Shown here in pieces: positions 1 to 11,742 of a DNA stretch of 64,000 nucleotides. A program made the position numbers and the translations under genes. Within the stretch, counting starts at the first letter, position 1; each line of letters begins with the position of its first letter. Source of the DNA: Artemisia argyi (Eukaryota > Streptophyta > Magnoliopsida > Asterales > Asteraceae); assembly GCA_030686995.1 (NCBI GenBank), contig CM060708.1:181386615-181450614 (forward strand). The letters run 5' to 3'. The notes beneath the pieces are model-generated. The model worked only from the letters and a program-made list of their open reading frames with translations. It had not been told where the DNA came from and made no database searches.

Positions 1-487
1 TGGAGAAGTGACTATACGGATAAAAATCGTCATCTTTGATTTTTCACGAGTCCCCAAACTAAGCGTAAAAACGAAATCATTGTTTATCCACAAGTTAGAT
101 GCTAACACTACCCATACAAGTTACTTGTGTAATTACCTCTCATTCCCGTTTCCTATTTTTGTATCTCATTATTTTATTTTTGTGAGAAATGAATTGCTTC
201 ATATTTTCTCGTCTTTATAATTATTAGTCCGATAAGAGCACAAAGTTTAAACGCTAATTAGTTTCTAAACGTTCCCTCGAAAATCCCTGCACACAAAAAT
301 GAGGTCCACATGGAGGTCTCTGATTTAACACGATTTTGAGGGCTCCCTTTTTATTTACAACCGAAACATCCCATTTCTGAGACCCGAGACGGAAGCTTTT
401 TATTAGGGCACCTCCGGAGTCGAAGTTTGGCTTTTATTTAACATTTATACGCACTTTAACAATTTAGCCCTTAGCCTTTTACAACAA

Positions 488-720
488 TCACAACGTCGGT
501 TATGAGCCGGCAAGATGTAATAGTCTTATTATGACCTTGGAATTTTTCCTCTGCCTTTTTGAAGTCTACAACAATTGGTGTGAACCATCAAGATGCATAA
601 AACTTTTATGGCTTTGGATTATTTATTCATTATTCATAATTATTTGCCAAACACCGAGTCCTACAGCCTTTACTAAGATCACAACATTGGCTGCGAACCG
701 GCAAGATGTGATAGTCTATT
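488..720. repeat. Imperfect short repeats in the G1 tail
   Basis: Three related phrases start near 488, 566 and 679. Each has the form CACAAC-N(3)-GG-N(5)-A-CC followed by GCAAGATGT or a variant; the first and third share CCGGCAAGATGT and a following ATAGTC. The spacing is uneven (about 78 and 113 bp), so this is a decayed tandem repeat rather than a clean array. Confidence 0.5.
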
Positions 721-1040
721 TTGCCGTAACATTGGCAGTACCCCTATGTGTACCCAACCTCCATATGCAGAAATTTTCTTAGGAATGAGTAAAAACTAAG
801 TATTGCCCAAACCGTGCATCCTTAATTAAACCTATGAGATCTATTTTATATGGGGTGAAACAATTTTGCGGGAACAAAAGGCCACAATTACCTTCCATGA
901 GCTCTAAAGAGAACTAACTACTCCACGCTTAGCATCTAACTTCTAAATAAACTCTATCATTTCTCGTTCTCTGCAAATTTAAAATCTCAAATAATGAGAT
1001 AAGCAGATGCTTAGCCGATAATCAGCCACGCATATATAAA

Positions 1041-1215
1041 GTCAAATACGAAAACTTGCAAATTCTTTAGAAAAGAATTCGCGTTTTCTAGTTCCTTATG
1101 TAAAAGACTAGCGAAAGCATTTAAGCCATGCATTTCTAAAGTCAAGTACGAGAGCTTGCAAATTCTTTAGAAAAGAATTCACGTTTTATAGCTCCTTGTA
1201 TACAAAACTAGCAAA
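1041..1215. repeat. Two copies of a 100-bp tandem repeat
   Basis: The phrase GTCAAATACGAAAACTTGCA at 1041 recurs as GTCAAGTACGAGAGCTTGCA at 1141. Both are followed by AATTCTTTAGAAAAGAATTC and then a C-GTTTT-TAG block. The period is exactly 100 bp. Each copy also contains a short AAAAGAATTC palindrome-like segment. No coding role is evident. Confidence 0.75.
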
Positions 1216-1881
1216 AGCTTAAGACGATTATATTGGTTAAGGGGACAAGCTAGGGCTCAACACGCCCGGTCAAGTCAAAAAAATTATTCCTACTCTCACC
1301 GGCTGGAAAGTCAACAAGGTGTCAAAACTTATTATATTTTTGCACAATTTTCCTATTTTTCTCATTCTTTTGTGCCTTTTCTCAAAATTTTCATTGATTT
1401 TGTTTTTGATTTTTTCAATTTTTGAGGAAAAACGGAGTTGCGTAAGTAAACGACAAGGTGAAAGTGCAAGGTCAAATCGAATCGAAGATTCACCCCCCAA
1501 GAATAGAATGAAACATTGTCCTCAATGTTTTACGGGTAAAGGTAATCCTAACAAAATTCTAAGTCCGTTTATTAATTATGCCAAAGATAACGTTAGTCGA
1601 TAAGATTTTCGGATATAGGATTTCCATAAGCATCGATGAATGAGACTCGAGTGGAGAGAAAGACAAAACCATGAGCACGAGAGTTATCATAAATCGGGGA
1701 CAATCCTGGACAATCATAAACAAACAACCACGAAAACAAGAGAATTGAAGAGGTCGCCCCCCTCACGTCATTTGATTAGAAGTAAGAAATTTAAGAAGAT
1801 GAATGGATAAGCATGGGTTGCCTCCCATGAAGCACTTTGTTTTTTATTACAGAGTCACGTAGCTTGACTCGATCCTCTAAT

Positions 1882-3249
1882 TTAGTTGTCCATGGGGAAA
1901 GTCTGGAGATCCAGGACTACCTTGGGTGGTATGTCCCCTCCGAAATAATGTTTGAGGCGATGAACATTCACCTTAAAGTTGGGACCATCGGTTTGAGCTA
2001 ACTCAATGGTGCCATAAGGGAATACTTTGGTGATGGTGAATAGTCCAGTCCAACGGGTTTTAAGCTTACCTGAGAAAATATTCAATCGAGAATTGAAAAG
2101 AAGGACTTGATCACCAATGTTAAATTCACGGTTTTTGATATTTGAGTCATGAATCCTCTTTGTTTTCTCTTTGTAGATTAAAGAATTCTCATAGGCTTGA
2201 TCATGAAGCTCAGTTAATTCATTCAATTGAACTTTTCAATGATCACCCACGGTTTTTAAGTCAAAATTTGCATGTTTCAAGGCCTAATAGGCCTTATGCT
2301 CAAGCTCAATGGGGAGATGGCATGCCTTTCCATACACCAACTTATATGGAGTGCACCCAATTGGTGTTTTGTAAGCAGTGCGAAAGGCCTAGAGTGCATC
2401 ATCTAATTTGTCAGCCCATGAGGCTCGGTTTTCTCCTTCGGTCCTTTCTAAAATTATTTTAAGTACACGATTGGACACCTCAACTTGACCGCTCGTTTGC
2501 GGATGATACGCGGTACTAAGACGATGTGTAACACCATACTTGAGCATCACTTTAGCAAATTGATCATTACAAAAGTGAGTACCGCGATCACTTATTATAG
2601 CACGAGGTGTACCAAATCTAGCAAATAAACTCTTTAAAAACTTAACTACAACTCGGGCGTCGTTGGTAGGGAGCGCTTTCGCTTCAACCCATTTTGACAA
2701 GTTTCGACCTCCACGAGTATATATTTATTCCCTCTTGAAGACGGGAATGGCCCCATAAAGTCTATACCCCACACATCAAAGATCTCACAAACTTGAATAG
2801 CATTTTTAGGCATTTCATCCTTCTGTGGGATTTTCCCTTGACGTTGGCACGAGTCACATGACTTCACTAAGTCATGTGCATCTCGGTATATCGTCGGCCA
2901 ATAAAAGTCGGAGTCAAAAACTTTCTTTGCGATGTAATTGGCACCATGGTGTCCCCGTGGGTCCATTGTGGCATGCCAAAAGAATGTCATTGACATCTGC
3001 CATGAACGCACCACCGGATCACTTGATCCGCACATACCTTAAACAAATAGTGGTCGTTCCAAAAGTAATGTTTACATTTTTAAAGAATATTTTCTTTTGT
3101 TGGGACGACATCCCTTTCCTTACAAAATTCCCCGCATGGTAATTCGCAAAGTCGGCGAACCATGGGGTACTAGGATCACTATGTGATAACAACCCACGTT
3201 TCTCGAGAGGAAATGTTTCAGTAATTTCTTTTTTCTCGAGAGCACTTTG
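1882..3249 (-). pseudogene. G1 integrase region (Ty3/gypsy), broken
   Basis: This encodes the C-terminal part of the gypsy polyprotein, which inserts the element cDNA into host DNA. The H2C2 zinc-binding segment is visible ([10 protein letters not shown] followed by KSCDSCQRQ, near 2850-2960). The DDE catalytic residues appear as [11 protein letters not shown] near 2760, IISDRGTHF near 2590 and the [11 protein letters not shown] block near 2490. A C-terminal GKLKTRWTGLF-type segment follows and the frame ends in FPMDN at 1882. The region falls into at least three frames, with a frameshift near 2640-2700 just after the first catalytic Asp and another near 2226-2390, so it cannot make a functional enzyme. 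It continues from the RNase H piece on its right. Confidence 0.85.
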
Positions 3250-3995
3250 ATGGGGATTCTCTAAACGTGAAAGATGATCGGTGGCAAGATTCTCCGCTCC
3301 TTTTTTATCTCGAATTTTGACATCGAATTCTTAAAGGAGGAGAATCCACCGAGGTAATCTTGGCTTAGCATCTTGCTTTTCCATAAGATACTTTAAAGCC
3401 GAATGATCCGTATACACTATGCACTTTTTCAAGACAAGATAAGGTTGGAATTTTTCAAAAGCATAGACAACGGCTAGCATCCTTTCTCAGTAGTCATATA
3501 GTGAGATTGAGCGTCGTTCATTGTTTTACTTGCATAGTGTATCAGTTGGAAATATTTAGTCTTACGTTGCCCCAAGACTGCACCAATGGCATAATCGCTA
3601 GCATCGCACATAAGCTCAAAAGGCAAGTCCCAATCGGGGGCAACTAAGATCGGTGCCTCCATTAATTTCTTATTTAAGATATTAAATGCATCAATGCATT
3701 CATTTGAGAAGATAAACGGAGCATCTTTTTCTAGCAAGTGGGTCAGAGGCCGGGCTATCTTAGAAAAATCTTGGATAAATCGTCAGTAAAAACCGGCATG
3801 ACCAAGGAAACTTCGGATTCCTTTAACGGCGGTGGGATGAGGTAGTTTTGCGATAACATCGACTTTAGCATGATCTACCTCGATCCCGGATTTTGAGATT
3901 TTGTGGCTGAGGACAATGCCCTCTTTAACCATAAAGTGGCACTTCTCCCAATTTAGAACCAAATTAGTGTCTTCACACCGTTGGAGCATTTTTTC
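3250..3995 (-). pseudogene. G1 reverse transcriptase C-terminus and RNase H, truncated
   Basis: The minus-strand frames read as the end of a gypsy RT (CHFMVKEGIVLSHKIS, then RSFLGHAGFY) followed by RNase H (PFELMCDASDYAIGAVLGQR, HYASKTMNDAQ, TTEKG). The RT palm with its YxDD motif is absent: the sequence stops at 3995, where the Tat LTR begins, and the matching upstream half is not found on the far side of that insertion (after 27853). Frames also break near 3474 and 3740-3780. RNase H ends near 3250 with a [13 protein letters not shown] segment. The missing half is best explained by a deletion that also removed part of the Tat 5' LTR. Confidence 0.85.
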
Positions 3996-4463
3996 TGTTG
4001 ATACAAAAGTTGGGCGTTCCTTATTTAGACTCATGTTCTCCTACCAATTGGATATTAATGCTTGAGACCTGCGCACTAAGAAAGCAAACAACACCGTTAG
4101 GCTTATCGTGGGATTGTCTCCCACGATTATCCTCCGGCGTGAGAGTAAGTAATCGGTTTTAGGGTTATAGTGAAGAGTTAGGGTTTTTAGATGATACCAT
4201 AATGAGAGCCGTGACATTCTTTATATAGACATGAAATCCTTGTTGTTTTCGTGTTCCTTACTCTTCAACGTATCTCGCCTTATACGGTCTATTGATCTTT
4301 ATCCCATAAATAAGAGATCAGTATCAAGACCATGAATAATATATTTGAGTTTGGGCTTTCGTGAGCCCAAATCGTTATTATGATAGCCCACGCGTGATGG
4401 GCTTGGGTATTAGTAGTGTCCATTGGTCGGGTTCGTGACCCGAGTGCGGACTATACGTCATCA
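3996..4463 (-). repeat. Tat 3' LTR, full length (468 bp)
   Basis: It begins TGTTGAT and ends ATCATCA, giving the TG...CA termini and a short inverted end. Positions 3996-4287 match 27562-27853 without indels. A TATA box in element sense (CTATATAA) lies at about 4221-4229. The outer flank is G1 RT sequence and the inner flank is the polypurine tract. Confidence 0.9.
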
Positions 4464-4480
4464 TGTCCCCCCAGTCTAGT
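4464..4480 (-). other. Tat polypurine tract
   Basis: Just inside the 3' LTR the plus strand reads TGTCCCCCCAG, so the element strand carries a G-rich CTGGGGGGACA tract directly upstream of the LTR. This is the usual position for plus-strand DNA priming in LTR elements. Confidence 0.75.
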
Positions 4481-4730
4481 ATGCGCAAGGTGCAACCGCG
4501 TATGCTAGACTAACAACTGTAGCGGAAAACTATCCAGAATGCGTGGCGGGGAAGCTTCAAGTATTTCCCGCCCAAAAAGAAATATACGGTGTATCTAGTC
4601 TAAATTAGTCCTACGTATACCTCGGAAATCGTGAGGAGATAGGTGAAAAAGTGTTGTACCTGTTGATCTCCCAGCCACAAGATTAGAGTTAGTGGGATCC
4701 ACATGTCAAGCATCCAAGACTATGGGTAAC

Positions 4731-4742
4731 CCTATATAAAGG
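4731..4742 (+). promoter_or_regulatory. TATA box of the Tat antisense gene
   Basis: CCTATATAAAGG lies 137 bp upstream of the ATG at 4879 and points along the plus strand, opposite to the retrotransposon. The surrounding 4464-4878 is non-coding and fits a compact promoter plus 5' UTR. A second motif, ACAGTGA/TCACTGT, forms a small inverted repeat at about 4757-4774, near the expected transcription start. Confidence 0.65.
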
Positions 4743-6969
4743 GTACCTCCCTTTTCACTGTGATTATCACAGTGAAAATACCATTTCCACCATTGTTAAG
4801 CCTTCAAAACTCAGTCAAGAAATCAATCGTATACTAAGGTAATAGCGCGTGCGCATCTGAAACCATCAAATTTTAAGAATGATTCTCCAATTATCCGATA
4901 TTACCGCCGATATAACCAAGGATGATCTTCGTGAGTTCACCTCGGATTACTATATCCCCCTCGCGTTTCATCCGGTAGTACCAGTGGCGACCGCATCTAT
5001 TGCTGACTTCCCTGAGGGAAAGGTAGGGGTATACACGCACTTTTTCGAATTTGCGAATCAGCGCGTGCCCATTTCACTATTCTTGTGCGATGTACTCAAT
5101 TTCTATCGCCTTCACATATCCTAGCTGCACTGTATAGGCACAACGTGGTCAAACGGGTGGGTATCCTTTTCCAAGCGCGCAGGGCGTCTTCAATGTTATA
5201 CGGAAAAGCTAGACGCACTTAGGAATTGGAGGGAGAGGTTTTTCTGGGTTGATAATAAAGTGTTCCCCTGGACCTTTGAGTTCTATACCCAGGGAACGTT
5301 ACCAAAGGATGAGTGCCCAAACCCTGGGACGTACAACGCAGATGACGCGAAGACAATAAATGCCAACCGCATCCCCATCAACTCCTACCCAGAAGAGTTT
5401 TTGGTGCATATGGGGATCAGTCGCAACTACTTCCAAGGCGCTGACGAGGTGCCAACTTTTCTGGATGAGGAAAACCGTGGTGGGTGCTTTTCCTTCCTTT
5501 CCTTCTCATCTGTAGTGTAAGCCTTCTCTTGTATTGTATCTTTATATAACTCCGTTTTGTTTGTTGTTTGTTGTTGTTGCGCAGAGATGGATTTGTTCAG
5601 CGTAGTGAAGCTAGCGAAGCCCACGCTGGTAACCATGGGGGTGCGCCCTTTGAGAGATGGTGAGACACCACTTTTGGAAGCTACAGCAGGGCGCACCATG
5701 AAGTATGCACATGAGCAACCGGCAAATGCCTCCGCCCATTGTTGGAGGTGACCCCAGTGCGCAGTGTTCCATCTCAGGAATTGCAATCCCCAGAGCCTTC
5801 GCGCACAGATTCTTCAGAGGGTATGGGATCCTGAAGGCTGACAGCGAGCCAGAAGAGGCGAGCCAGGGAGTGAAGTGCAAGAAGGCTTCTGGCGATGGTG
5901 GCGCGGGCACATCCAAGCGAAGACGCCACATTATAGCTGAGACTCCTTCCCCCAAGTAAGTAATGAAACATATGCCTCGTTTATTTTTTATTTTATATCT
6001 TCTGTTGGTAGAATAACCTTGAACCCTTGTTATTTGCGTGCAGTGATGAAGCTGCAGGGGGTGATGCTGCGCGTACTGGGCAATCGCCACCTAAGGTGAG
6101 TCTCCCTCAAGTGGATGAGCCTTCGAAGGCATGCAAGGATGTGCCTACGGAGCAGCTGATAGAGGAGCTTAGCTTGGCTGCTGCGCACCAGGCCTCATTG
6201 GTTACTCAGCTCAAGGCTAAGTATGCTGATGAAGGGAGCAGCATTGCGCAAAAGGATGAAGAGATTGTGCTACTGAAGGCGCAGTTGGCTAGTGCTCATG
6301 CTGCAGTAGAGTCAACAAGTGTGTATGCCCAGAAACTCGCTGATGAGAAAATGTTACTATGCGCCCAAGTGAGCCAAGAACGTTCTGCTTTTGATCAGTA
6401 CAAGTCCACGTGCCTTTGGGGGTTGAAGTACGTGGAGTAGAACAAGAGCAAACACTTCTCACAGTTGGATGAATTTCGAAATACCATGGAGGATGCCCTG
6501 GAGAAGCAGGAGGGTAAGCTGCACAAGCTTAGTATAGAGTACGATGATGATCTATACCCACACTTGGTATCCTCCATTGCTGAGCGCAGGTAGCATTTGA
6601 TTCCTTTGATTCCCATCGTATTTTTCAAACTTGCAGCATTCAATTCCTTTGAAATTATTGTCTATAATACAATGGGAATGGTATTTTATTCGCAGGTGGC
6701 TAATCAGCCATGGTCTTCGTCTGGCTGCTATGAGCACATTAGAGTCCCAAGAAGTTGTAGAAGCATTTGGGAATGTTGTTCAATGCGCCTTGGCACGTGG
6801 CAAAGCGGAGGCTGTAGAGGAGCTGCACGAGAGCCAAATGTTGACGGTGCCCATCGCGGAAGTGCTAGGTTACAATGGTGACGCCTACGCTGAGCTTGTC
6901 GCTGCTATGGAGAAGATGAAGCTATTCGAGCTTCCTCAGATTGCTCGATTGGAGCGCGACCAAGACTAC

Positions 6970-7523
6970 TGTTGGATCGTAATACTCGGACCAAACTACT
7001 TGTAGCTTGTAAGGGTTTAATAATATTAAGTAAACTCAATACTATTAATATTGAAACACTGTTTAACCTTGCAAAGTATGCGGAATCTACTAACACAAAG
7101 CTTAAGAAGAACTTTATATTAAACCAAACTTGAACCTGCTTGATACACAGATTCACTAACAATCTCTAACTATATCGACTTGTAAAGCTCTAAGACTCTT
7201 AGAAACTTCGACTAAAACTATGCTAAAACTTATATCGACTAATACCTCTTAAGGCTCCTTTTATAGATAACCTTAAGTCGGTTTACATCATTATCTTGAT
7301 CGACAAGTAATTATCCCTAACTAATTCTAGAATATTCGTTCAATATTACACATTAATCCTTTAGCTAATATTGCACATGAGTCCTTGTATACTACGAAGT
7401 ACTTTGAATATTCTTCAATAAGCAGCAATACTTTGACTTTAATCTTTAGCAGTACTTTGACTTTAATCTTCTAGTAGCAGTATTTTGACAAACAGATGTA
7501 CTTTGATCTTTTATATCCCAACA
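6970..7523 (-). repeat. Copia A 3' LTR
   Basis: It starts TGTTGGATCG and ends CCCAACA. A TATA box in element sense (CTATAAAAGG) lies at 7257-7266. Five copies or near-copies of AGTACTTTGA cluster at about 7398-7506. It is paired with 18941-19494 at equal length. Confidence 0.95.
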
Positions 7524-7535
7524 ATCCTCCCCTAA
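7524..7535 (-). other. Copia A polypurine tract
   Basis: The plus strand ATCCTCCCCTAA, directly inside the LTR, is TTAGGGGAGGAT on the element strand. The same 12 bases sit at the same place in copia B (29324-29335). Confidence 0.85.
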
Positions 7536-8396
7536 CTTGAACTCCACTTGCTTGATTTCAAGTTTCTTTGTATTCTTTGATCTTCAATGACATTATTAGC
7601 AACAAGGATTGTATTTGTATATCTGTTCAATCTTGTAAGTCAAAGTGCTCTTGATCATCATATCTTCAGCAACTCAGCAGTATTTTGATAATAGGTACAT
7701 CAAATCTTTTAAAGTTTCATACTGTTCTCATCACTTCCAGATGTGTAAACTTCTGTGAGAGGTGAATCATTGAACTTTTAATGGATTTTGATGTCTCTTT
7801 ACCAAAGCCATTAACTCTGGAGTAGCCAATGTTTAGGTTAGAACAACCATGGTACATTGATAACCATATGATTTTTAGCAAATCATCAGCTATCAACGGA
7901 TTTGAGTAGTCTTTACCAATAGCCGTTTGCTTTTGGACTAGTTAGTTCTTTAATCAACCATGGTGAACTAATTACCAAAAATGGATTTTCCACAGCCTTT
8001 ATCACAAGCCATTTTCTTATGGGCTAGCCAACTCTTCACTTTTATAGATATGGTGAGTTGAAACCATACAATTTTTAGTAAATTGTCAACTAAAAACGGA
8101 TTTGATTATCACATCAGAGCCGTACCCTCATGATGAGTCAAACTCTTTCTTGTCTGTTAAACATGGTGAGTTGAATACCATTTGCTGTGTAGTACAAATA
8201 CTAACACCATATGTTTCCTTTTCAAATCCTTTTTAAAAATAACATCATTTAAGCTTCAAAAACTTTATTTTATCTCAAAAAGAACTGTTACTGGTTTTAT
8301 ACATCAAGCAGTACTTTGAGAAAGTACTGTTTGAATTGAAGTACTTTGAGAAAAATACTTATTATACAAAACAAATCATACCAGTATTTTTCAATA
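7536..8396 (-). other. Copia A 3' untranslated region with repeats
   Basis: No gene is seen. From about 7840 to 8170 there are two to three diverged copies of a unit of roughly 110-230 bp, recognisable by CCATGGTGA or ATGGTGAGTTGAA, ATTTTTAGCAAAT or ATTTTTAGTAAAT, and AACGGATTTGA. The block around 7736-7780 (CTCATCACTTCCAGATGTGT) is shared with copia B. AGTACTTT words recur at 8310-8360. Confidence 0.6.
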
Positions 8397-11256
8397 TCAT
8401 TCTTTTGATTTAGTCCATCTGATAAATAGCTTAATCACATCCAAAGCTACATCAGATTCATCTTCTAATTCCATTCCATGATCCAACATCATGAGCATAA
8501 TTTCTTTAATCAAAGGATATCTTTTCTCAACAAGCATGTAGATCATGGTACAATCTTCCATCTCAAGTGCATGAACTCCTGATGACTCAAAAAATCTCCA
8601 TCTTGTGATTTCCCAATTCTTTTGATCATTCCAAAGAGAATTAACACTTGTTTCTTCTGTTTCCCAGATGGTAATTAAATCTCCAAACAAAATTAATCTC
8701 ACTCCTGATGCTTCAATCTCTGCATAGTATGTCTGCACTTGCATGTATAAGTCATATAAATCTTCTCTAGTGATAAAATGCAGAACATCCCATAACATGT
8801 TGAATACTGTGAAGCTTTCATCTTCTCTAGTGAACATAAGATAGTTCCCTTCTTTTGATTCAACAACAGAGAATGAGATTATCTTTGATTTCTTCCCAGA
8901 GTCATCTGTTTTCTTATTCTCAAAATCAACTACTCTGAGATAGTTCCTAAGTTCATCAATTGTATCTTCATGAATCAGTTTGAGTCTTTTTGATAATTGA
9001 TCATCTTGAACTTCTTTCTTTCTCTTAATATTTTCTTCTTTCTCTTTGTTCTTTCAGAATATCCTTAAGTTTCTTTTCTCTATCAGCATCCATGGGTACA
9101 ATACTTTCCACATTCCTTTTGATAGCTTCTTGTTCAGCATCCCATAGAATTTTCACATCAGGATATCTCAATCTTTGCAAATTCTTATATCCTCTTTTTG
9201 ATAAGAAACTTATCATCCAGTTTCTTTCTTGAGCAGTTGTCACAGGCTTCTTTGTAATTGGCTTGTTTAACTCTGCCAAATAAGCTGCATCATATTCAAC
9301 TTGTTGGTTCCTAGCAGCTTCTTCATTCTTTGCTATCTCAATTTCCCTAAGTTGTGCAGGAGTGAATTTCTTCTTTTTCTTAATAACTTTCTGCTTCATG
9401 ATCCCTTTCCCTTTGTCTTTGGGATCTAACTCTTTAGCTTCAGAAGAATTTTCAGAAACTTGTTGTGCAGGCTCAGAAATGTGTATACCTCCTGAAGGTC
9501 TTTCCAAATTAAGCATAATCTGAGCTATTGTTTCATCATCACTTGCAGTATGTGCCTTGACTTCTTCTTGTTGTATAAAAGTAGAAGGACCAGCTTCATC
9601 TTCAAAATTAGTTGTAGAAGTTCCAGCTGCAGTAGTTTCACTTGCATCAATATTCATAGAAGCAGTATTCATAGAAGCAGTACCTTGCTCATCAGTACCT
9701 TGCAGACCAGTACTTTCATCAACAGTACTTTGAATCTCAGTACTTTGATTATGAATACTTTGAATATTTTCATCAGCATCTTGCTCAATAACCTCTTCTT
9801 GTACAATGTTCTCAGTATTCTCATCTTGTACCATGTTCTCAGCATTCTCATAAAGTTTCTATGTCCTAGGTTCTTCAGGAAAATCCCAAAGATAAGCATC
9901 TTCTGAATAGTTGATTTTACCATCATCTTTATACAAATTATCAACTTGATTCCTCCCCAATTTTTTAGATGATGACTTCTTATGCTTTTTCTTGGATTTA
10001 GAACCTTTCTTGACTGATTTAGACTTTTGCTTCTGAGATTGTTTCTTTTCCTTCACAAAAAGCCTAAAATGCTGTACAAGAGGCCATATAAACTTCTTTA
10101 GCCTTCTGAATTTCTTTCTTAAACTCTTGATCTCTTCAGACTGATCATCCATAGTTTTCTTCATCCTCTCCAACTCTCTAGTCAAAGCATAGTTATTCAT
10201 AGAACCACCAACTCCCTCATCTCCTCCAGGTGTTTGAATCCCACCTGTGGAAGTATAATCATTGGGAGTAGGTACTTGAGTATGCTCTGAAGCAGTACCT
10301 TGTGGAGAAGTACCTTCAGCAGAAAAAGGTTGTTCCAAAGAAGCTGATACTGAGTGAGTTTGTTCACTATCATCATCATGCTGAGGGGATACAATAGGTG
10401 GTGTAGGAATAGGAACTGATGCAGAATGCTCAGAAGAATCAGGTTGAGCATCATCAACAGAATTTGCAGAACCACTATTGTCATCTTCATCCCTAACAGC
10501 CTGTGCTACCTCTAACATATAAGCATTAAGAGGTGTATTGTTACCATAAAAACTAACTCCTTTGTGAGACATAAAGGTAAACACCTTAGGTGGCATCCTA
10601 ATAGTGGGTACATAATCATTAGGCTTGTGTATCCCATCTAGTGGATTCTCTAATAGGAGTTGGACAAATCTAGGATACATCAGAAAAGGTGATCCAACCT
10701 TAATGTGTGAAATCATTCCATCAAGGATCATGTAGTAAAAATTAAATGGTCGATTGGTAACTAGACCTACTAAAGCAGAGGCTATAGCATGACCAAATTG
10801 ATCCCAAGCAGTACTTTTAGGACTTAAGCAATGAAGTAATACATGAATAAGATACTTCCAATGTGGACTTACCATTGCTTTCTGAAAAGTAATTCTATTC
10901 AAAGGTCCTTCATACCCAATATCTCTCAGTGCATCCCAAATGTCCTGTTTAGCGAACAAAACAGAGCCTCCTTCATCATCAAACAGCAAAACTTCCCTAA
11001 TACTTGCTTCAGTAACACGAATTGCTCTTCCAGCAATAGTAGCATGTATAACATCCTCTCCATTTTCAATCTCTGCCCTTGCCGTAGCCTAAAACTCTTG
11101 AATCCAAGGCCCAATAATTTCTGGGTTAACCAAAAGTGAATAATGGATGGTGGTGCCCGTGAGAAAATCAATAATCCCATGAAAATCAATGTTTTGTTGT
11201 GTTTTCTCAAGGTTTGCAATCATGTTGTGTTTGTTGATGGTGGATCTGTTAGCCAT
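8397..11256 (-). pseudogene. Copia A extra ORF in the env position, broken
   Basis: The frame starts at ATG 11256 and would give about 950 residues. It resembles a large ORF that I know from copia elements of daisy-family plants and whose function is not established. The N-terminal domain (ending near YPRFVQLLLENP at about 10640) is followed by Ser/Pro/Gln-rich linkers, a Lys-rich basic segment (SKSVKKGSKSKKKHKKSS, near 9960-10020) and a C-terminal domain with DLITIWETEE and GVHALEMED (8397-8840). I see no clear signal peptide or membrane span, so env is a statement of position only. Breaks: TAG at 11089-11091 (likely from TGG), TAG at 9859-9861 with the same frame continuing, and a frameshift near 9025-9045 in an A/G-rich run. 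Words derived from AGTACTTTG encode STV/GTA-type residues near 9670-9745 and 10290-10315. Confidence 0.7.
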
Positions 11257-11742
11257 GGTGATGGAGATTTAGAAAAGAATAAGAATTGGTGATGATATGG
11301 ATGGGTTTGATGTGGGTAAATATGGAAAAGATATGTGTTATAAGAAGATAATATACAAAGAATCACGGTTAATAAATTATTTTACCGTTATTTTTGGAAG
11401 TTATCTCCTCCATATCTTTCGAAAGTTTGTTACCCGTAAATCAGACCGTTGGAACAGTGTTCTGACACGTCAGCGTATCCTTCGTAACACCAAGCAGTAC
11501 TTTCCATAGAAGCAGTACTTTCAGTTGTAAGCTGGAGTAGTACGTTGACTAAACTACTTCCCAAGATAAGGTACTGTTGACTGTTTGACCGAAATTAATT
11601 CCCAAAACTACCAAGGCAAGTAGAATTTAATAGACTTCATTAAATTCCTTCAACTCTTCTTTTGCTTATAAAAAACAACTCTTCCTAACACATTCACTTT
11701 CATAAACACTTTCCATCAAACACAAAAACCCTAGTAGTAACC
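11257..11742. promoter_or_regulatory. Divergent intergenic region of copia A
   Basis: This 486-bp gap separates the minus-strand extra ORF (start 11256) from the plus-strand ORF (start 11743). On the plus side a TATA box CTTATAAAAAAC lies at 11665-11676, about 70 bp before the ATG. On the minus side possible TATA-like sequences (TATATTATC, TTATAAC) fall near 11330-11360. A cluster of AGTACTTT, GTAGTACGTTGA and GGTACTGTTGAC words occupies 11490-11585. The arrangement suggests an internal bidirectional promoter; this is inference from layout. Confidence 0.5.

Larger units (their letters stand above)
1..1881 (-). other. G1 3' tail downstream of integrase, non-coding
   Basis: No convincing gene is present in these 1.9 kb; the short open frames lack recognisable domains. 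In Athila elements this zone between integrase and the 3' LTR can hold an env-like gene, but I see no such reading frame. The stretch contains short imperfect repeats (listed separately) and A+T-rich spacers. No match to the LTR at 57252-60843 was seen here, so the 3' LTR probably begins outside the window. Confidence 0.5.

Noticed and set aside
4879..6969. Captured host gene in the Tat element
   Set aside because: The domain order matches the retrotransposon-borne gypsy-type transposon family, so it is an element gene rather than a recently captured cellular gene.
9550..9906. Plus-strand open frame opposite the copia A extra ORF
   Set aside because: It is a low-complexity Ser/Ile/Leu-rich shadow of the minus-strand coding region, with no promoter or domain.
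8397..11256. True envelope gene
   Set aside because: I see no signal peptide, glycoprotein-like Cys pattern or membrane anchor; only its position resembles env.
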